NCBI GenBank assembly: GCA_037127255.1
Contig: JBANSL010000004.1
Location: 36,172,467-36,236,466, forward strand
Length of the DNA stretch: 64,000 nucleotides
Reading direction: 5' to 3'
Origin: Persicaria tinctoria
Taxonomy: Eukaryota > Streptophyta > Magnoliopsida > Caryophyllales > Polygonaceae
Part shown: piece after piece, positions 41,533-54,535 of the stretch
Layout: each line of letters opens with the position of its first letter
Numbering within the stretch: the first letter of the stretch is position 1
The notes under the pieces: generated by a model
Told to the model about the DNA's origin: nothing
Databases searched by the model: none
What the model saw: only the letters and a program-made list of their open reading frames with translations
Position numbers and translations under genes: made by a program

Positions 41533-44500
41533 GCTTGTTTGTTTGAAATTGTTTGTTTGTGATCAGCCATTAGTGGGTGTGTCGGCTGCGACCTCTTTCT
41601 CTCTTTTACAGTTGTGCTGATGTTGTGTGTAATTAACTAATTGTGTTACTCTATGTTACTATCTGAGTTACTGAACTTACTAGTGTAAATGTGTTCGGCT
41701 AGAATGTTGTTTGTTCTAACTACCCAGTAGTAATATCTCTACCTTCATCTAATAACCTAGTATCAACATTAAGTAAAGGTCGATCCTACAAAGAGTGCGT
41801 ACAACTTTGGCTAAGTGTAGTGTGTACGCAAGAGAATTGTAGCAATAGCAAGTGAGAGATGAGAGTAATAGTAGTAATGATTGTAATAAGAGATAATGAT
41901 GATAAGAATATAGTTCTACTTATAATCTCAACATTGGTAACTTAATTATCATCGGGTTATTTTGGTTATGCTTGACTATCTTAGTGTCGGTTTGTGGCAT
42001 TGTGCACAGAGTTGTATAGGTTCCTATTCGATCACTATTCAACACCATAAACTCTTGTATGGAGTTCGAGAATCAATAAGTCCCTAATCATCTAACCATG
42101 TAACTCATGTAAATCCAGCATACAACCCTCACATGTCCTACACCAATGCAAGTATACATGATCGATTGTAGTATCAAGTAACAAAATAATCGTTCTTCCT
42201 AAAGGACCTGAGGCTCAATATCAATTAATCTAATTAAGCTAAGCGAGTAATTACGAACCAAGAAGAGAGTTTATAAAAATATATAATAAAAACTAACTGA
42301 CGAAACAAACAAATATAAAATAGAGATAAAAGACAACTAAGGATCTGGATATTAGGTTAACATCATGCCAAGTATCGAATTCATCCGGTTGTTCATATTC
42401 ATCTCAAAGCTATTAAACTCTCGTTATTCACTTTAGACTATTAACTAGTAAACCGGTGTTATTCACTCTCAAACCAAAGCTAGTACATTTACTCTCCATC
42501 TAAGGCTATTGTGTTCACTTTCGATGAAAAGCTATTAAACGTGTCAAAGTTATTCACTTTAGATCAAAAGCGAATGAGTTCACCTCAAATAGAAATCTAT
42601 TATATTCACTTTGATTCGGAGCAATTAAACATACTATGTTTGATGTCATCCTCAAGCGGAAGAAGAAGGCTCCACCTTAGGAGTCGTTAAAGAAACGACG
42701 TTAATTATTTTATTAATTATTATTTTATGCAATTAGATTAAAAATGTACAAGATTATATCTCCTCTAGATATATCTTGTTCCCTAAGTTTTAGAATTATA
42801 TCTTCTTAGGTTTATTTTTATCTTTAAGTTATTTTAATCTATCTTTATCAACCTAAATTCTATCTTACACGGTAGAATTTGTTCTTAGGTTTTCTATTTA
42901 AACGTTGTAGTTCTATTGAATTAAATCAGATTGAATATAGAATTGAAGAAACCCTTAACGGATCAAGGGTTCTTCGATTATCAATCCCAAAGGCTATCGT
43001 TACCTTTATGTTCTATTACCTTCGGCACTCCATCACATTCATCACCCTCACCTACGTCACTTTTCACCACCGAAACCAAACACCACCTAAACCCCTCATC
43101 AGTCCGACGTCGCAAGGAAGAAGAGTACACCGACGGCTGGGTCACTGGACATCGACGGCCAGGCTTTGGCGCACAGCGCCAGGAGCGCCCAGACTCTCGC
43201 TCTCGCTGTCCCGCTCCCGATCGCAGCCACTCACCACCAGCGAGCCGCCACCAGCAAGCCTCGCTCGCGCACTCACTCTCGCGCGCATCGGCTCGATCTC
43301 GATCGCACTCGCTCGCCTCTGTTCTCGCTCCTTGCGAGCCCTTCCGGCGTCCTCGGCATCGACCGCGTCTTCGGCTACTCGCGTACGCCAGCGCCCTGAG
43401 GAGCTTGCCTCCTGCGCTCCCGTGGCCGCACCGACGAACCCGGATCCTGTCTCCTTCTTCGCGCACCTTTGTATATATTAGTGATCAATTTGTTAAATTA
43501 AGATTACTGTTTTAAGTTTAGTTTTTATTTGTTTCGTTTATTGTTATTTACTTTAAAGTTTAGTTAGTTTAATTAATTAGCTTAGTTAATCTTAGTCAAT
43601 TCAAGACAAATCAAGGAGCATAAGCAAGATCGACGCTTTCAGTTTAGCAATTGGCCGGCCTAGCCGATTGCTATACATCAATGTTGGTCACCTTGATTCG
43701 AAGCTATTAAACTTGTCATGCTATTCACATCAAATCAGGCTATTAAACAAATCGATACTTGACTACATATTAAACCGAACAACCCATCACCTTAGACTGG
43801 AGAATTAGACAAGCACAATCGAATACATGATAAAAGGAATTAAATTAATCACAACAATCATGAACTATATTAGAAGAGAAAGAGTAAGAAGACTTATCCC
43901 AATCTTGCAAATAATCCAAAAGTTGAAACTTGATTTAAGCTCAAATCTTCGATCACACCAAACTAAATCTTCGTTGTCTTGTGAAACGATAGAAAATAGA
44001 CTCAAAACTAAACCCTAATCCAACCATAAAACGAAACAATGACAGAAGCCTTATTGTACGACCAAAGTCCGAGAGCTCCCCCTGCCTCTCTAATCTATCA
44101 AACTATATATACTCCGTAAGTCCGTACCTCACCTCCACCAAATTAACATATATATCAAATATATAATGTTCAGCCCACACACTATTATAACCCGGTATTT
44201 ATGGGCCAAGCAGCCTCCTCTTCATAGATGCGCCATGCGGCCCAAACTCGCACTCCGTAAATTACTTTCAGAACTTCAAATTAGTGAGCAAAAGATCAAC
44301 AATTCCAGCTTTGGCACCATTAGTGAACTTCTTATTCAGCTTTCTTTAGATATCCTCAAATCATCTCTGAAATTACCTAAAAGTGCCTGAAATAAATAAA
44401 ACACAAGTGTAGACTCCGAAAATATAAAATAAAATAAATAAAGTATAAAATATGTCAAATATGCATGAAAATGACCTAAACTAATATGCAAATGCAACCC

Positions 44501-47500
44501 TAAAATATGACTAAAATAGATGTTATCAGCTTGTTTGTTTGAAATTGTTTGTTTGTGATCAGTCATTAGTTGGTGTGTCGGCTGCCACCTCTTTCTCTCT
44601 TTTACAATTGTGTTCATGTTGTGTGTAATTAACTTATTGTGTTACTCTGTGTTACTATCTGAGTTACTGAACTTACTAGTGTAAATGTGTTCGGCTAGAA
44701 TGTTGTTTGTTCTAACTACCCAGTAGTAATATCTCTACCTTCATCTAATAACCTAGTATCAACATTAAGTAAAGGTCGATCCCACAAAGAGTGCGTACAA
44801 CTTTCGCTAAGTGTAGTGTGTAAGCAAGAGAATTGTAGCAATAGAAAGTGAGAGATGAGAGTAATAGTAGTAATGATTGTAATAAGAGATAATGATGATA
44901 AGAATATAGTTCTACTTATAATCTCAACATTGGTAACTTAATTATCATCTGGTTATTTTGGTTATGCTTGACTATCTTAGTGTCGGTTTGTGGCATTGTG
45001 CACAGAGTTGTTTGAAATTGTTTGTTTGAGATCAGTCATTAGTTGGTGTGTCGGCTTCCACCCCTTTCTCTCTTTTACAGTTGTGTTGATGTTGTGTGTA
45101 ATTAACTAATTGTGTTACTCTGTGTTCTTATCTGAGTTACTGAACTTACTAGTGTAAATGTGTTCGGATAGAATGTTGTTTGTTCTAACTACCCAGTAGT
45201 AATATCTCTACCTTCATCTAATAACCTAGTATCAACATTAAGTAAAGGTCGATCCCACAAAGAGTGCGTACAACTTTGGCTAAGTGTAGTGTGTAAGCAA
45301 GAGAATTGTAGCAATAGATAGTGAGAGATGAGAGTAATAGTAGTAATGATTGTAATAAGAGATAATGATGATAAGAATATAGTTCTACTTATAATCTCAA
45401 CATTGGTAACTTAATTATCATCTGGTTATTTCGGTTATGCTTGACTATCTTAGTGTCGGTTTGTGGCATTGTGCACAGAGTTGTATAGGTTCCTATTCGA
45501 TAACTATTCAACACCCTAAACTCTTGTATGGGGTTCGAGAATCAATAAGTCCCTAATCATCTAACCATGTAACTCATGTAAATCCAGCATACAACCCTCA
45601 CATGTCTTACACCAATGCAAGTATACGGGATCGATTGTAGTATCAAGTAATAAAATAATCGTTCTTCCCAAAGGACCTGAGGCTCAATATCAATTAATCT
45701 AATTAAGCTAAACGAGTAATTACGAACCAAGAAGAGAGTTGATAAAAAATATATAATAAAAAATAACTGATGAAACAAACAAATATAAAATAGAGATAAA
45801 AGAGATCTAAGGATCTGGGTATTAGGTTAACATCATGCCAAGTATCTAATTCATCCGGTTGTTCATATTCATCTTAAAGCTATTAAAATCTCCTTATTTA
45901 CTTTAGACTATTAACTAGTAACCCGGTGTTATTCACTCTCAAACCAAAGCTAGTACATTCACTCTCTATCTAAGGCTATTGTGTTCACTTTCGATGAAAA
46001 GCTATTAAACGTGTCAAAGCTATTCACTTTAGATCAAAAGCTAATGAGTTCATCTCAAATAGAAAGCTATTAGATTCACTTTGATTTGGAGCAATTAAAC
46101 ATACTATGTTGTTCACCTTGATTCGATGCTATTAAACTTGTAATGCTATTCACATCAAATCAGGCTATTAAACAAATTGATACTTGACTACATATTAAAC
46201 CTAACAACCCATCACCTTAGACTGGAGAATTAGACAAGCACAATCGAATACATGATAAAAGCAATTAAATCAATCACAACAATCATGAACTAAATTAGAA
46301 GAGAAAGAGTAAGAAGACTTATCCCAATCTTGCAAATAATCCAAAAGTTGAAACTTGATTTAAGCTCAAATCTTCGATCACATCAAACTAAATCTCCGTT
46401 GTCTTGTGAAACGATAGAAAATAGACTCAAAACTAAACCCTAATCCAACCATAAAACAAAACAATGACCGAAGCCTTATTGTACGGCCAAAGTCCGAGAG
46501 CTCCCCCTGCCTCTCTAATCTATCAAACTATATATACTCCGTAAGTCAATACCTCACCTCCACCAAATTAACATATATATCAAATATATAATGTTCAGCC
46601 CACACAATATTATAACCCGGTATTTGTGGGCCAAGCAGCCTCCTCTATATGAAGAGCCATGCGGCCCAAACTTGCACTCCGTAAATTACTTTCAGAACTT
46701 CAAATTAGTGAGCAAAGGATCAACGATTCCAGCTTTGGCACCGTTAATGAACTTCTTATTCAACTTTCTTTAGATATCCTCAAATCATCTCCGAAATTAC
46801 CTAAAAGTGCCTAAAATAAATAAAACACAAGTGTAGACTCCGAAAATATAAAATAAAATAAATAAAGTATAAAATATGTCAAATATGCATGAAAATGACC
46901 TAAACTAATATGCAAAGGCAACCCTAAAATATGACTAAAATAGATGTTATCAGCTTGTTTGTTTGAAATTGTTTGTTTGTGATCAGTCATTAGTTGGTGT
47001 GTCGGCTGCCACCTCTTTCTCTCTTTTACAATTGTGTTGATGTTGTGTGTAATTAACTAATTGTATTACTCTGTGTTACTATCTGAGTTACTGAACTTAC
47101 TAGTGTAAATGTGTTCGGCTAGAATGTTGTTTGTTCTAACTACCCAGTAGTAATATATCTACCTTCATCTAATAACCTAGTATCAACATTAAGTAAAGGT
47201 CGATCCCACAAAGAGTGCGTACAACTTTGGCTAAGTGTAGTGTATAAGCAAGAGAATTGTAGGAATAGCAAGTGAGAGATGAGAGTAATAGTAGTAATGA
47301 TTGTAATAAGAAATAATGATGATAAGAATATAGTTCTACTTATAATCTCAACATTAGTAACTTAATTATCATCAAGTTATTTTGGTTATGCTTGACTATC
47401 TTAGTGTCGGTTTGTGGCATTGTGCACAGAGTTGTATAGGTTCCTATCAGATCACTATTCAACACCCTAAACTCTTGTATGGGGTTTGAGAATCAATAAG

Positions 47501-49769
47501 TCCCTAATCATCTAACCATGTAACTGATGTAAATCCAGCATACAACCCTCACATGTCCTACACCAATGCAAGTATACGGGATCGATTGTAGTATCAAGTA
47601 ATAAAATAATCGTTCTTCCCCAAGGACCTGAGGCTCAATATCAATTAATCTAATTAAGCTAAACGAGTAATTACGAACCAAGAAGAGAGTTGATACAAAT
47701 ATATAATAAAAAATAACTGATGAAACAAACAAATATAAAATAGAGATAAAAGACATCTAAGGATCTGGGTATTAGGTTAACATCATGCCAAGTATCGAAT
47801 TCATCCGGTTGTTCATATTCATCTTAAAGCTATTAAACTCTCCTTATTTACTTTAGACTATTAACTAGTAACCCGGTGTTATTCACTCTCAAACCAAAGC
47901 TAGTACATTCACTCTCTATCTAAGGCTATTGTGTTCACTTTCGATAAAAAGCTATTAAACGTGTCAAAGCTATTCACTTTAGATCAAAAGCTAATGAGTT
48001 CATCTCAAATAGAAAGCTATTAGATTCACTTTGATCCGGAGCTATGAAACATACTATGTTGTTCACCTTGATTCGAAGCTATTAAACTTGTCATGCTATT
48101 CACATCAAATCAGGCTATTAAACAAATCGATACTTGACTACTTATTAAACCTAACAACCCATCACCTTAGACTGGAGAATTAGACAAGCACAATCGAATA
48201 CATGATATAAGCAATTAAATCAATCACAACAATCATGAACTAAATTAGAAGAGAAAGAGTAAGAAGACTTATTCCAATCTTGCAAATAATCCAAAAGTTG
48301 AAACTTGATTTAAGCTCAAATCTTCGATCACACCAAACTAAATCTCCGTTGTCTTATGAAACGATAGAAAATAGACTCAAAACTAAACCCTAATCCAACC
48401 ATAAAACGAAACAATGACCGAAGCCTTATTGTACGGCCAAAGTCCGAGAGCTCCCCCTGCCTCTCTAATCTATCAAACTATATATACTCCGTCAGTCCGT
48501 ACCTCACCTCCACCAAATTAACATATATATCAAATATATAATGTTCAGCCCACACAATATTATAACCCGGTATTTGTGGGCCAAGCAGCCTCCTCTTCAT
48601 AGATGCGCCATGCGGCCCAAACACGCACTCCGTAAATTACTTTCAGAACTTCAAATTAGTGAGCAAAGGATCAACGATTCCAGCTTTGGCACCGTTAATG
48701 AACTTCTTATTCAGCTTTCTTTAGATATCCTCAAATCATCTCTGAAATTACCTAAAAGTGCCTGAAATAAATAAAACACAAGTGTAGACTCCGAAAATAT
48801 AAAATAAAATAAATAAAGTATAAAATATGTCAAATATGCATGAAAATGACCTAAACTAATATGCAAATGCAGCCCTAAAATATGACTAAAATAGATGTTA
48901 TCAGCTTGTTTGTTTGAAATTGTTTGTTTGTGATCAGTCATTAGTTGGTGTGTCGGCTTCCACCTCTTTCTCTCTTTTACAGTTGTGTTGATGTTGTGTG
49001 TAATTAACTAATTGTGTTACTCTGTGTTACTATCAGAGTTACTGAACTTACTAGTGTAAATGTGTTCGGCTAGAATGTTGTTTGTTCTAACTACCCAGTA
49101 GTAATATCTCTACCTTCATCTAATAACCTAGTATCAACATTAAGTAAAGGTCGATCCCACAAAGAGTGCGTACAACTTTGGCTAAGTGTAGTGTGTAAGC
49201 AAGAGAATTGTAGCAATAGCAAGTGAGAGACGAGAGTAATAGTAGTAATGATTGTAATAAGAGATAATGATGATAAGAATATAGTTCTACTTATAATCTC
49301 AACATTGGTAACTTAATTATCATCTGGTTATTTTGGTTATGCTTGACTATCTTAGTGTCGGTTTGTGGCATTGTGCACATAGCTGTATAGGTTCCTATTC
49401 GATCACTATTCAACACCCTAAACTCTTGTATGGGGTTCGAGAATCAATAAGTCCCTAATCATCTAACCATGTAACTCATGTAAATCCAGCATACAACCCT
49501 CACATGTCTTACACCAATGCAAGTATACGGGATCGATTGTAGTATCAAGTAATAAAATAATCGTTCTTCCCAAAGGACCTGAGGCTCAATATCAATTAAT
49601 CTAATTAAGCTAAACGAGTAATTACGAACCAAGAAGAAAGTTGATAAAACTATATAATAAAAAATAACTGACGAAATAAACAAATATAAAATAGAGATAA
49701 AAGACATCTAAGGATCTGGGTATTAGGTTAACATCATGGCAAGTATCGAATTCATCCGGTTGTTCATAT
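41533..49769. repeat. Head-to-tail array of ~1951-bp units
   Basis: Units begin at GCTTGTTTGTTTGAAATTG: 41533, 44529, 46953 and 48904. Unit 3 is 1951 bp. Unit 1 is 1951 bp once a solo LTR plus TSD is removed. Unit 2 is about 473 bp longer because its first part is duplicated (restart near 45005). Unit 4 is cut at 49769. Units are nearly identical. Each contains a degenerate ~33-base repeat built on AAAGCTATTAAAC/TTCACTTTAGAT, a TATATATACTCCGT stretch and an end reading, on the minus strand, TGATAACATCTATTTTAG. The last feature and the TG/CA ends suggest an LTR-derived unit in minus orientation. No protein-coding domain is present. Confidence 0.5.
42641..43680. mobile_element. Solo LTR (1040 bp) inside array unit 1
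   Basis: It starts TGATGTCATCC, ends GCTATACATCA and has TSD ATGTT at 42636-42640 and 43681-43685. It is absent from units 2 and 3. A GC-rich, CT-rich central block (43080-43460) gives long chance open frames on both strands. TATTTAAACG near 42896 may be its TATA region. The family is unassigned. Confidence 0.5.
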
Positions 49770-50297
49770 GAAGGGAGGCTTGAGAGATTACGAAGAGATG
49801 ATTTTGGGGGCATAAGAGAGGCTAAGGAAAGAGCATCAAGGGAGCTAAGGAGCATAATGTCAAAGCAAAAGAAGAATCGTTGAGCCAAAGTAGCGGAGCC
49901 CGCCGGTCTTGCATATTCAGCGAGAGCGGTTTCGTCCGAAGATATTCCTGTTAGTTTATTATTATTTTATTCTCTAGGGTTTTGCTCAATGTTATTAGTT
50001 TATTTCTATTCATTTTACTGCCGTGTGTGGCATATTGGGGTGGAACGATAGAGAGAGAGATACGTCGTTTATGATTTGCAAAACTCATAGTTTTTCCTGT
50101 GATTCGAAGACATGGTTGGATGAATTTTGAGAATTTGATTTCATATTGTTATTTATGAGTTATTTCATTATCTTTGTTCTTCATTGTTATGTATTTTCGA
50201 GTGTTCTCTCCATGAATGATCATCTAGACAGAAATTGCATCTTTGCTAGCGATTTCTTTCGTAAGATTGGTTTCTTTGTATCAAGCAAGGGAAATTG
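49770..50297. other. Probable LTR or retroelement remnant, left part
   Basis: The sequence after the array has leader-like features (CTCTAGGGTTTTGCTC, GAGAGAGAGATACG). It continues after the CACTA element at 54561-54855. It looks like part of an LTR but no ends or TSD were found. No coding sequence is supported. Confidence 0.5.
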
Positions 50298-51892
50298 CAC
50301 TACTAGAATTCTGCTATTTAACATCGGTATATAGACATCGGTCAGAAAAACCTGCCATATAAAACAGTTTTTTGACATCGGTTGAAAATTTTATGATGTT
50401 GAAAATAGAATAGACACCATACTACTTTTTAAGCGATGTTAAAAATAAGTTTTTGGAAAAAAAAATAAGCCCGGGACAAACCCCGCCCACATGAAATACA
50501 CGCGAAATAATTCAAAACTTTGAAGATTTTTAAGAAAAAAGGAACTCTTTTCAGTACTCCCTCTTCCATTCCCTCTTCCAAACCCGCTTCCTCCTCGCGA
50601 CAGCGGCAGCCGACAACCTGTTTCCTCCTCCAACTCCTCCCTGTTCACCTGTTCACCCCCAACCCCTTCCTCCTCCAATCTCCTTGGCTTTCGAACTGAG
50701 GGTGGCTACGGTGGGGATGTAGGCTCTCCGGCTAAATCCCGCTTCTCATCTCTCGTTCCCATCTCTCGGCAGCGAAACCCCTTCTAGCCCTTCATTCTCG
50801 TCGTTGTGTCTCCGGTGCGGCGTCGTGTCTCTAGTTGGTGTCCTCTGGTCGTCTCTCTCGCCGTAGAAACCGAGTTGGGCTGTCGAAATCATCACTGCCT
50901 CTCCGTTGAAGTATTCTCTAATTCAGGTAATGAAACTGATTTTAGGGCTTTCGTGTAATGAAACTGATTTTGGTTAGGGTTTTTGTTTCCCGAGTTGACT
51001 TGGATTTAATTTTGTATTCATCTCTTTGTGAGGAAAGGATGAAACACGAATTTGGTTTGAGTATAATTCTTTTTCTGTCGTAGTTTAGGGTTTGCACTCG
51101 CCATTTCGAGTTCTACTGGAATAGGTGGAATTGATCCCCTTTTGGAGCCGGGCTGTTGAAATCGTCACTGCCTCTCTGTGAAGTATTCTCTAATTCAGGT
51201 AATGAAACTGATTTTAGGGCTTTCAGGTAATGAAACTGATTTTGGCTAGGGTTGTCTATCTTTTATGATGAAGACAGCATATACTTACTTTATTAACTCT
51301 ATCTTTTATGATGAAGACGAAGAGGTTTTTTGGAATAATGAACACTCGAGGGAAGCAGAATGCCCAAATGAATTTCTTGGGGATCACTTAGAGAAGAAGA
51401 AAGAGAAGATTACTTTGCGGTAGCCAAAAGGAAGGGTTAATAATGTATCAAATTATATAGGAGTATATAATACGGAGTAGTTGTTGAAAACTGGAAGGAG
51501 TTCTCAAAGAAACATATGAGGTGCATTAAGAGAGACTACATCTTCCGTTTATCAAAGAAACTGGAAGGATAGTATATCCATTGTTTTAGGATAAATTGAA
51601 TCTTTTTTCGGAAGTGATTGTAGAATAAAATGCTTAGCTTAAACATTTATCGAGACTACATCTTCCTGTAGCTAACCCTGTTGCTTGGATCACTTGGATG
51701 CTGGAAGATATCCCTTTTATTGGCACTTTCTGGAAACATGACCAAATCTCTCAAGGTTTCTGTGCACTTTCATTCACACATTTGATATCTACAAAGTTGT
51801 TTTGAAGCATGCTTACTCTGTAGTAAAATTGAACTTATTCTATTTAATTGTTGAAATATCGTCTTGATCACATTTCTTTTGTTCGCAGTTTG

Positions 51893-51984
51893 ATGGAAAT
51901 GTTTCCTTCTCAATTCTTTATCCACCCCCTGATGCCTCAAATGGATACGAGTTAGCAAGTGAGTGTTGGTCTTCTCCTGTCAAG
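51893..51984 (+). pseudogene. Exon-like segment in the CACTA element
   Basis: After TTTGTTCGCAG the plus strand reads FDGNVSFSILYPPPDAS, then GYELASECWSSPVK, followed by a GT that could be a donor. The protein is not recognised. Other exon-like bits follow acceptors at about 52170 (NQEKVVYDVKLLN) and about 52285. Their origin from one or more host genes is inference. Confidence 0.5.
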
Positions 51985-53811
51985 GTTGTTTTTTATCCAT
52001 CTCACACTCTCACTTCCCTTAATCTCTTTCTTGGTAGCATTTGGGCATCTTTCAAGAACATGTCCAAAAACTTTGCACTCCTTACACCTCCTGGTATTTC
52101 ATTGATCACTAACTTTGTTAATTTTGGGATATCTTATTTGCTTTTCTATGGCAATTTCACGACAGAATCAAGAGAAGGTCGTGTATGATGTTAAGCTACT
52201 AAATACTGATCTTATCAAAATTTCCCTCATGTACTCTCTCTCTCACCAACCCACCTACCCATAAGAATTATTCCTCTTCAGGTAGCTTAATCGACCAACT
52301 GGCCATTGTATGTCCATGCTCAGGTACCAACTTACTGATTTCTATTGCCAGTCTCTCCGATTCCAATTTTTTCTAAGCGATTTGCATAAGAAATGGTTTA
52401 TTGATCGGGAGTTGTCTGTTCGTTGTCAATCTGCTGCTGGTCATATTCTTTTGTACGTCAAAACTAAAATCGTGTTTGCAAGGAACATTCTTCACTTTTA
52501 GCAATATCGTCACTTTAGTATTTTCCTAGGAATGAATCTGAATGTTACGAACTTTGTTCTGGACATCAACATCTTGTCTTGAAGTATGTTTACCACTCTT
52601 GTATTACGCTTTTTAGTGGTGGTTGTTCCTCTCTAGATTACCTTAGTTATTTTATCTATTTTTTTTAATAATAAAGTGTTTTCCAGAAGAATTTGCTTAA
52701 CTCTAAGATTGATTTGAAGACTTGTTATATATTGGATGGATGTCAAGTGAGAATGTTAACACAAATTGGCTACTCTAGTTCATTATATATTGACTGAACA
52801 CAAATTGGCAAGTAGGATTTTCCACTCCCTCTAAACCTATTGATACAAGTTAGAACTAATTGGTTAGAAGGATCAACTTATCCAACAAGGGCTATAAGAC
52901 GCCGAGGCAGTTCTGTTCAGTGCTCAATGATTGGAATGCACGGGTTGGCTAGTTACTAATTAGAGAGCTTGAACAAATTAGAAATAATAATTTGGTTGAT
53001 CTTTGAATAAGCATCAGTGTTGTTTTTACTTGTTTTAACTTACCTGCTCATTTAATTATGCCAAGGAAACATTAGTTAATAATGTAAACTAGTTGAAAGA
53101 AATTTCTAGCCGGTTCTGTAGATTCCTTCCGGGCAATGAACATGGATTTGGTTTCTTCTAATGTTGAACATATATCGAGGAAGTCTGTCATCCTTGACCA
53201 TGAGTTTGCCTGGATATATGATCTCTTTCTTTCTTGCACTTTTTTTCCTATTACTTTGGGGTTTTGTGATTTTGAACAAGATAAGCTTTTGTTCTTTTTA
53301 AAGTGGTAGTTTTAAGGTGTACATAGGTGGGAGTTTATTGATCAGATTAATGAAATTCAACCACATTTATCAACTTTTGCATAATATAAAATCATTGCCT
53401 TTGTGGCTGTTTTGCCTTGTTTTCCCTGTTTGCCTTCTTCCTTTCTTTCTTTCTTTCTGCTGTAAGTTTTTCTGTTTTCTTCTTTTTCATAACCTTACAA
53501 TTACAATGCATACTTACACCAAATGAACCTTCTAATGTGATTATACAAAAAAAAACATCCAACCTGAATTTAATAACACAATATATTTGATTTTACTCCT
53601 AAGTACGTAAGACTTTGCTTTCTGTTTTCTTCTTTCTCAGAAACCATGGACAGTTGCTGTTAAAAGCAAGAGTGCTAGACTTTTCTGAATTATTTTCTGT
53701 CGTTATGTCGTCATATCTGGCTTCATGTGTGTTGACGATGGTATAAGATTTAGTCCTTGGTAATCTTTTATTGGCTATTTTACCTTCATTTTTTGTCTAT
53801 TACCTTTGCAG

Positions 53812-53940
53812 TCACGTTTTGACATCTTGAAGATTCATTCGAGAAAGATGAACAGTGCATCTGGTGCAGAGCTTCTACTTCGGTTGATCATTAATGCTCT
53901 AATTGCCAAGGAGAGAGACTTCAATGATCAAGGCCATAGG
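53812..53940 (+). pseudogene. Exon fragment of 26S proteasome ATPase RPT6
   Basis: Following the acceptor TACCTTTGCAG, the plus strand reads SRFDILKIHSRKMN and then ASGAEL. Both are characteristic of the C-terminal AAA+ region of proteasome subunit RPT6 (regulatory subunit 8). In the family these two phrases are separated by roughly 15 residues ending in another KMN. Here they are joined, consistent with deletion between short repeats. The following residues (LIINALIAKERDFNDQGHR) are not from this part of RPT6 as I know it. A GT donor follows at about 53941. No P-loop or Walker B is nearby, so this is a fragment with no ATPase function. Confidence 0.5.
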
Positions 53941-54133
53941 TATCCCGGTTTTGTTTATTCGGGATGTTTTTATTTTATTGATTCACTTTGCCTAATGGTG
54001 TTGGGCATGCTCCATTGCATCCTCTACAGGTTTATAGGTATATATAGGTTCATATATGATCATATATTTGGCACTTGGTTTTACATGCTCTTTTTGCTAT
54101 ATTATATATGTAAAAACTTTCAATCTAATTTAA

Positions 54134-54204
54134 AGCCTATTAGCTCAAATGGTAGAGCATTGCATTGAAACGCAAAGATGCGAGTTCAAATCCCGTATAG
54201 GCTA
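54134..54204 (+). tRNA. tRNA-like sequence, probably a degenerate tRNA(Phe-like)
   Basis: The seven-base acceptor arms AGCCTAT/ATAGGCT pair perfectly. The D arm GCTC...GAGC is intact, with the A-box-like TAGCTCAAATGG, and the B-box-like GAGTTCAAATCC is present. The anticodon arm pairs only as TTGC/GCAA around an eight-base loop containing TGAAAC (GAA in the anticodon position). The T stem has one mismatch. This would score as a weak tRNA or tRNA pseudogene. It lies inside the CACTA element just before its terminal hairpin. Confidence 0.5.
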
Positions 54205-54237
54205 CGATAATAATTAAAAAAACGCAAATATGTCATT

Positions 54238-54535
54238 TCACATCGGGTAATAGCCGATGTCTTTCAAAAAACAAAATCGATGTCTATGTGGGGGATGTAA
54301 AAAGTCAAAACTGTTTAACATCGGGTGATAGCCGATGTCTTTGTATGTTATAACATCGGTTATATTTTATAATCGATGTTATAGGATAACAAAGACATTG
54401 GATTTAAAAATGTAAACGATGTTATAACATACAAAGACATCGGGTTCTGGCCGATGTGAAAAACTTTTGACTTTTTACATCCCCCACATAGACATCGATT
54501 TTTTTTTTGAAAGACATCGGCTATTAACCGATGTT
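54238..54535. repeat. ~300-bp hairpin at the right end of the CACTA element
   Basis: 54238-54311 is inversely repeated at 54462-54535, including GATGTCTATGTGGGGGATGT with its complement. An inner pair is 54331-54357 with 54417-54442. The units are ACATCGG repeats, so nearly the whole segment can fold on itself. Confidence 0.5.

Noticed and set aside
42879..43515. ~200-codon frames in the solo LTR of array unit 1
   Set aside because: Arg/Ser/Pro-rich low-complexity products of a CT-rich leader block. Three overlapping frames are open at once.
45557..49888. Repeated 73-88 codon minus frames in the tandem array
   Set aside because: They recur only because the DNA unit recurs, vary by simple frameshifts, and have no domain or codon bias.
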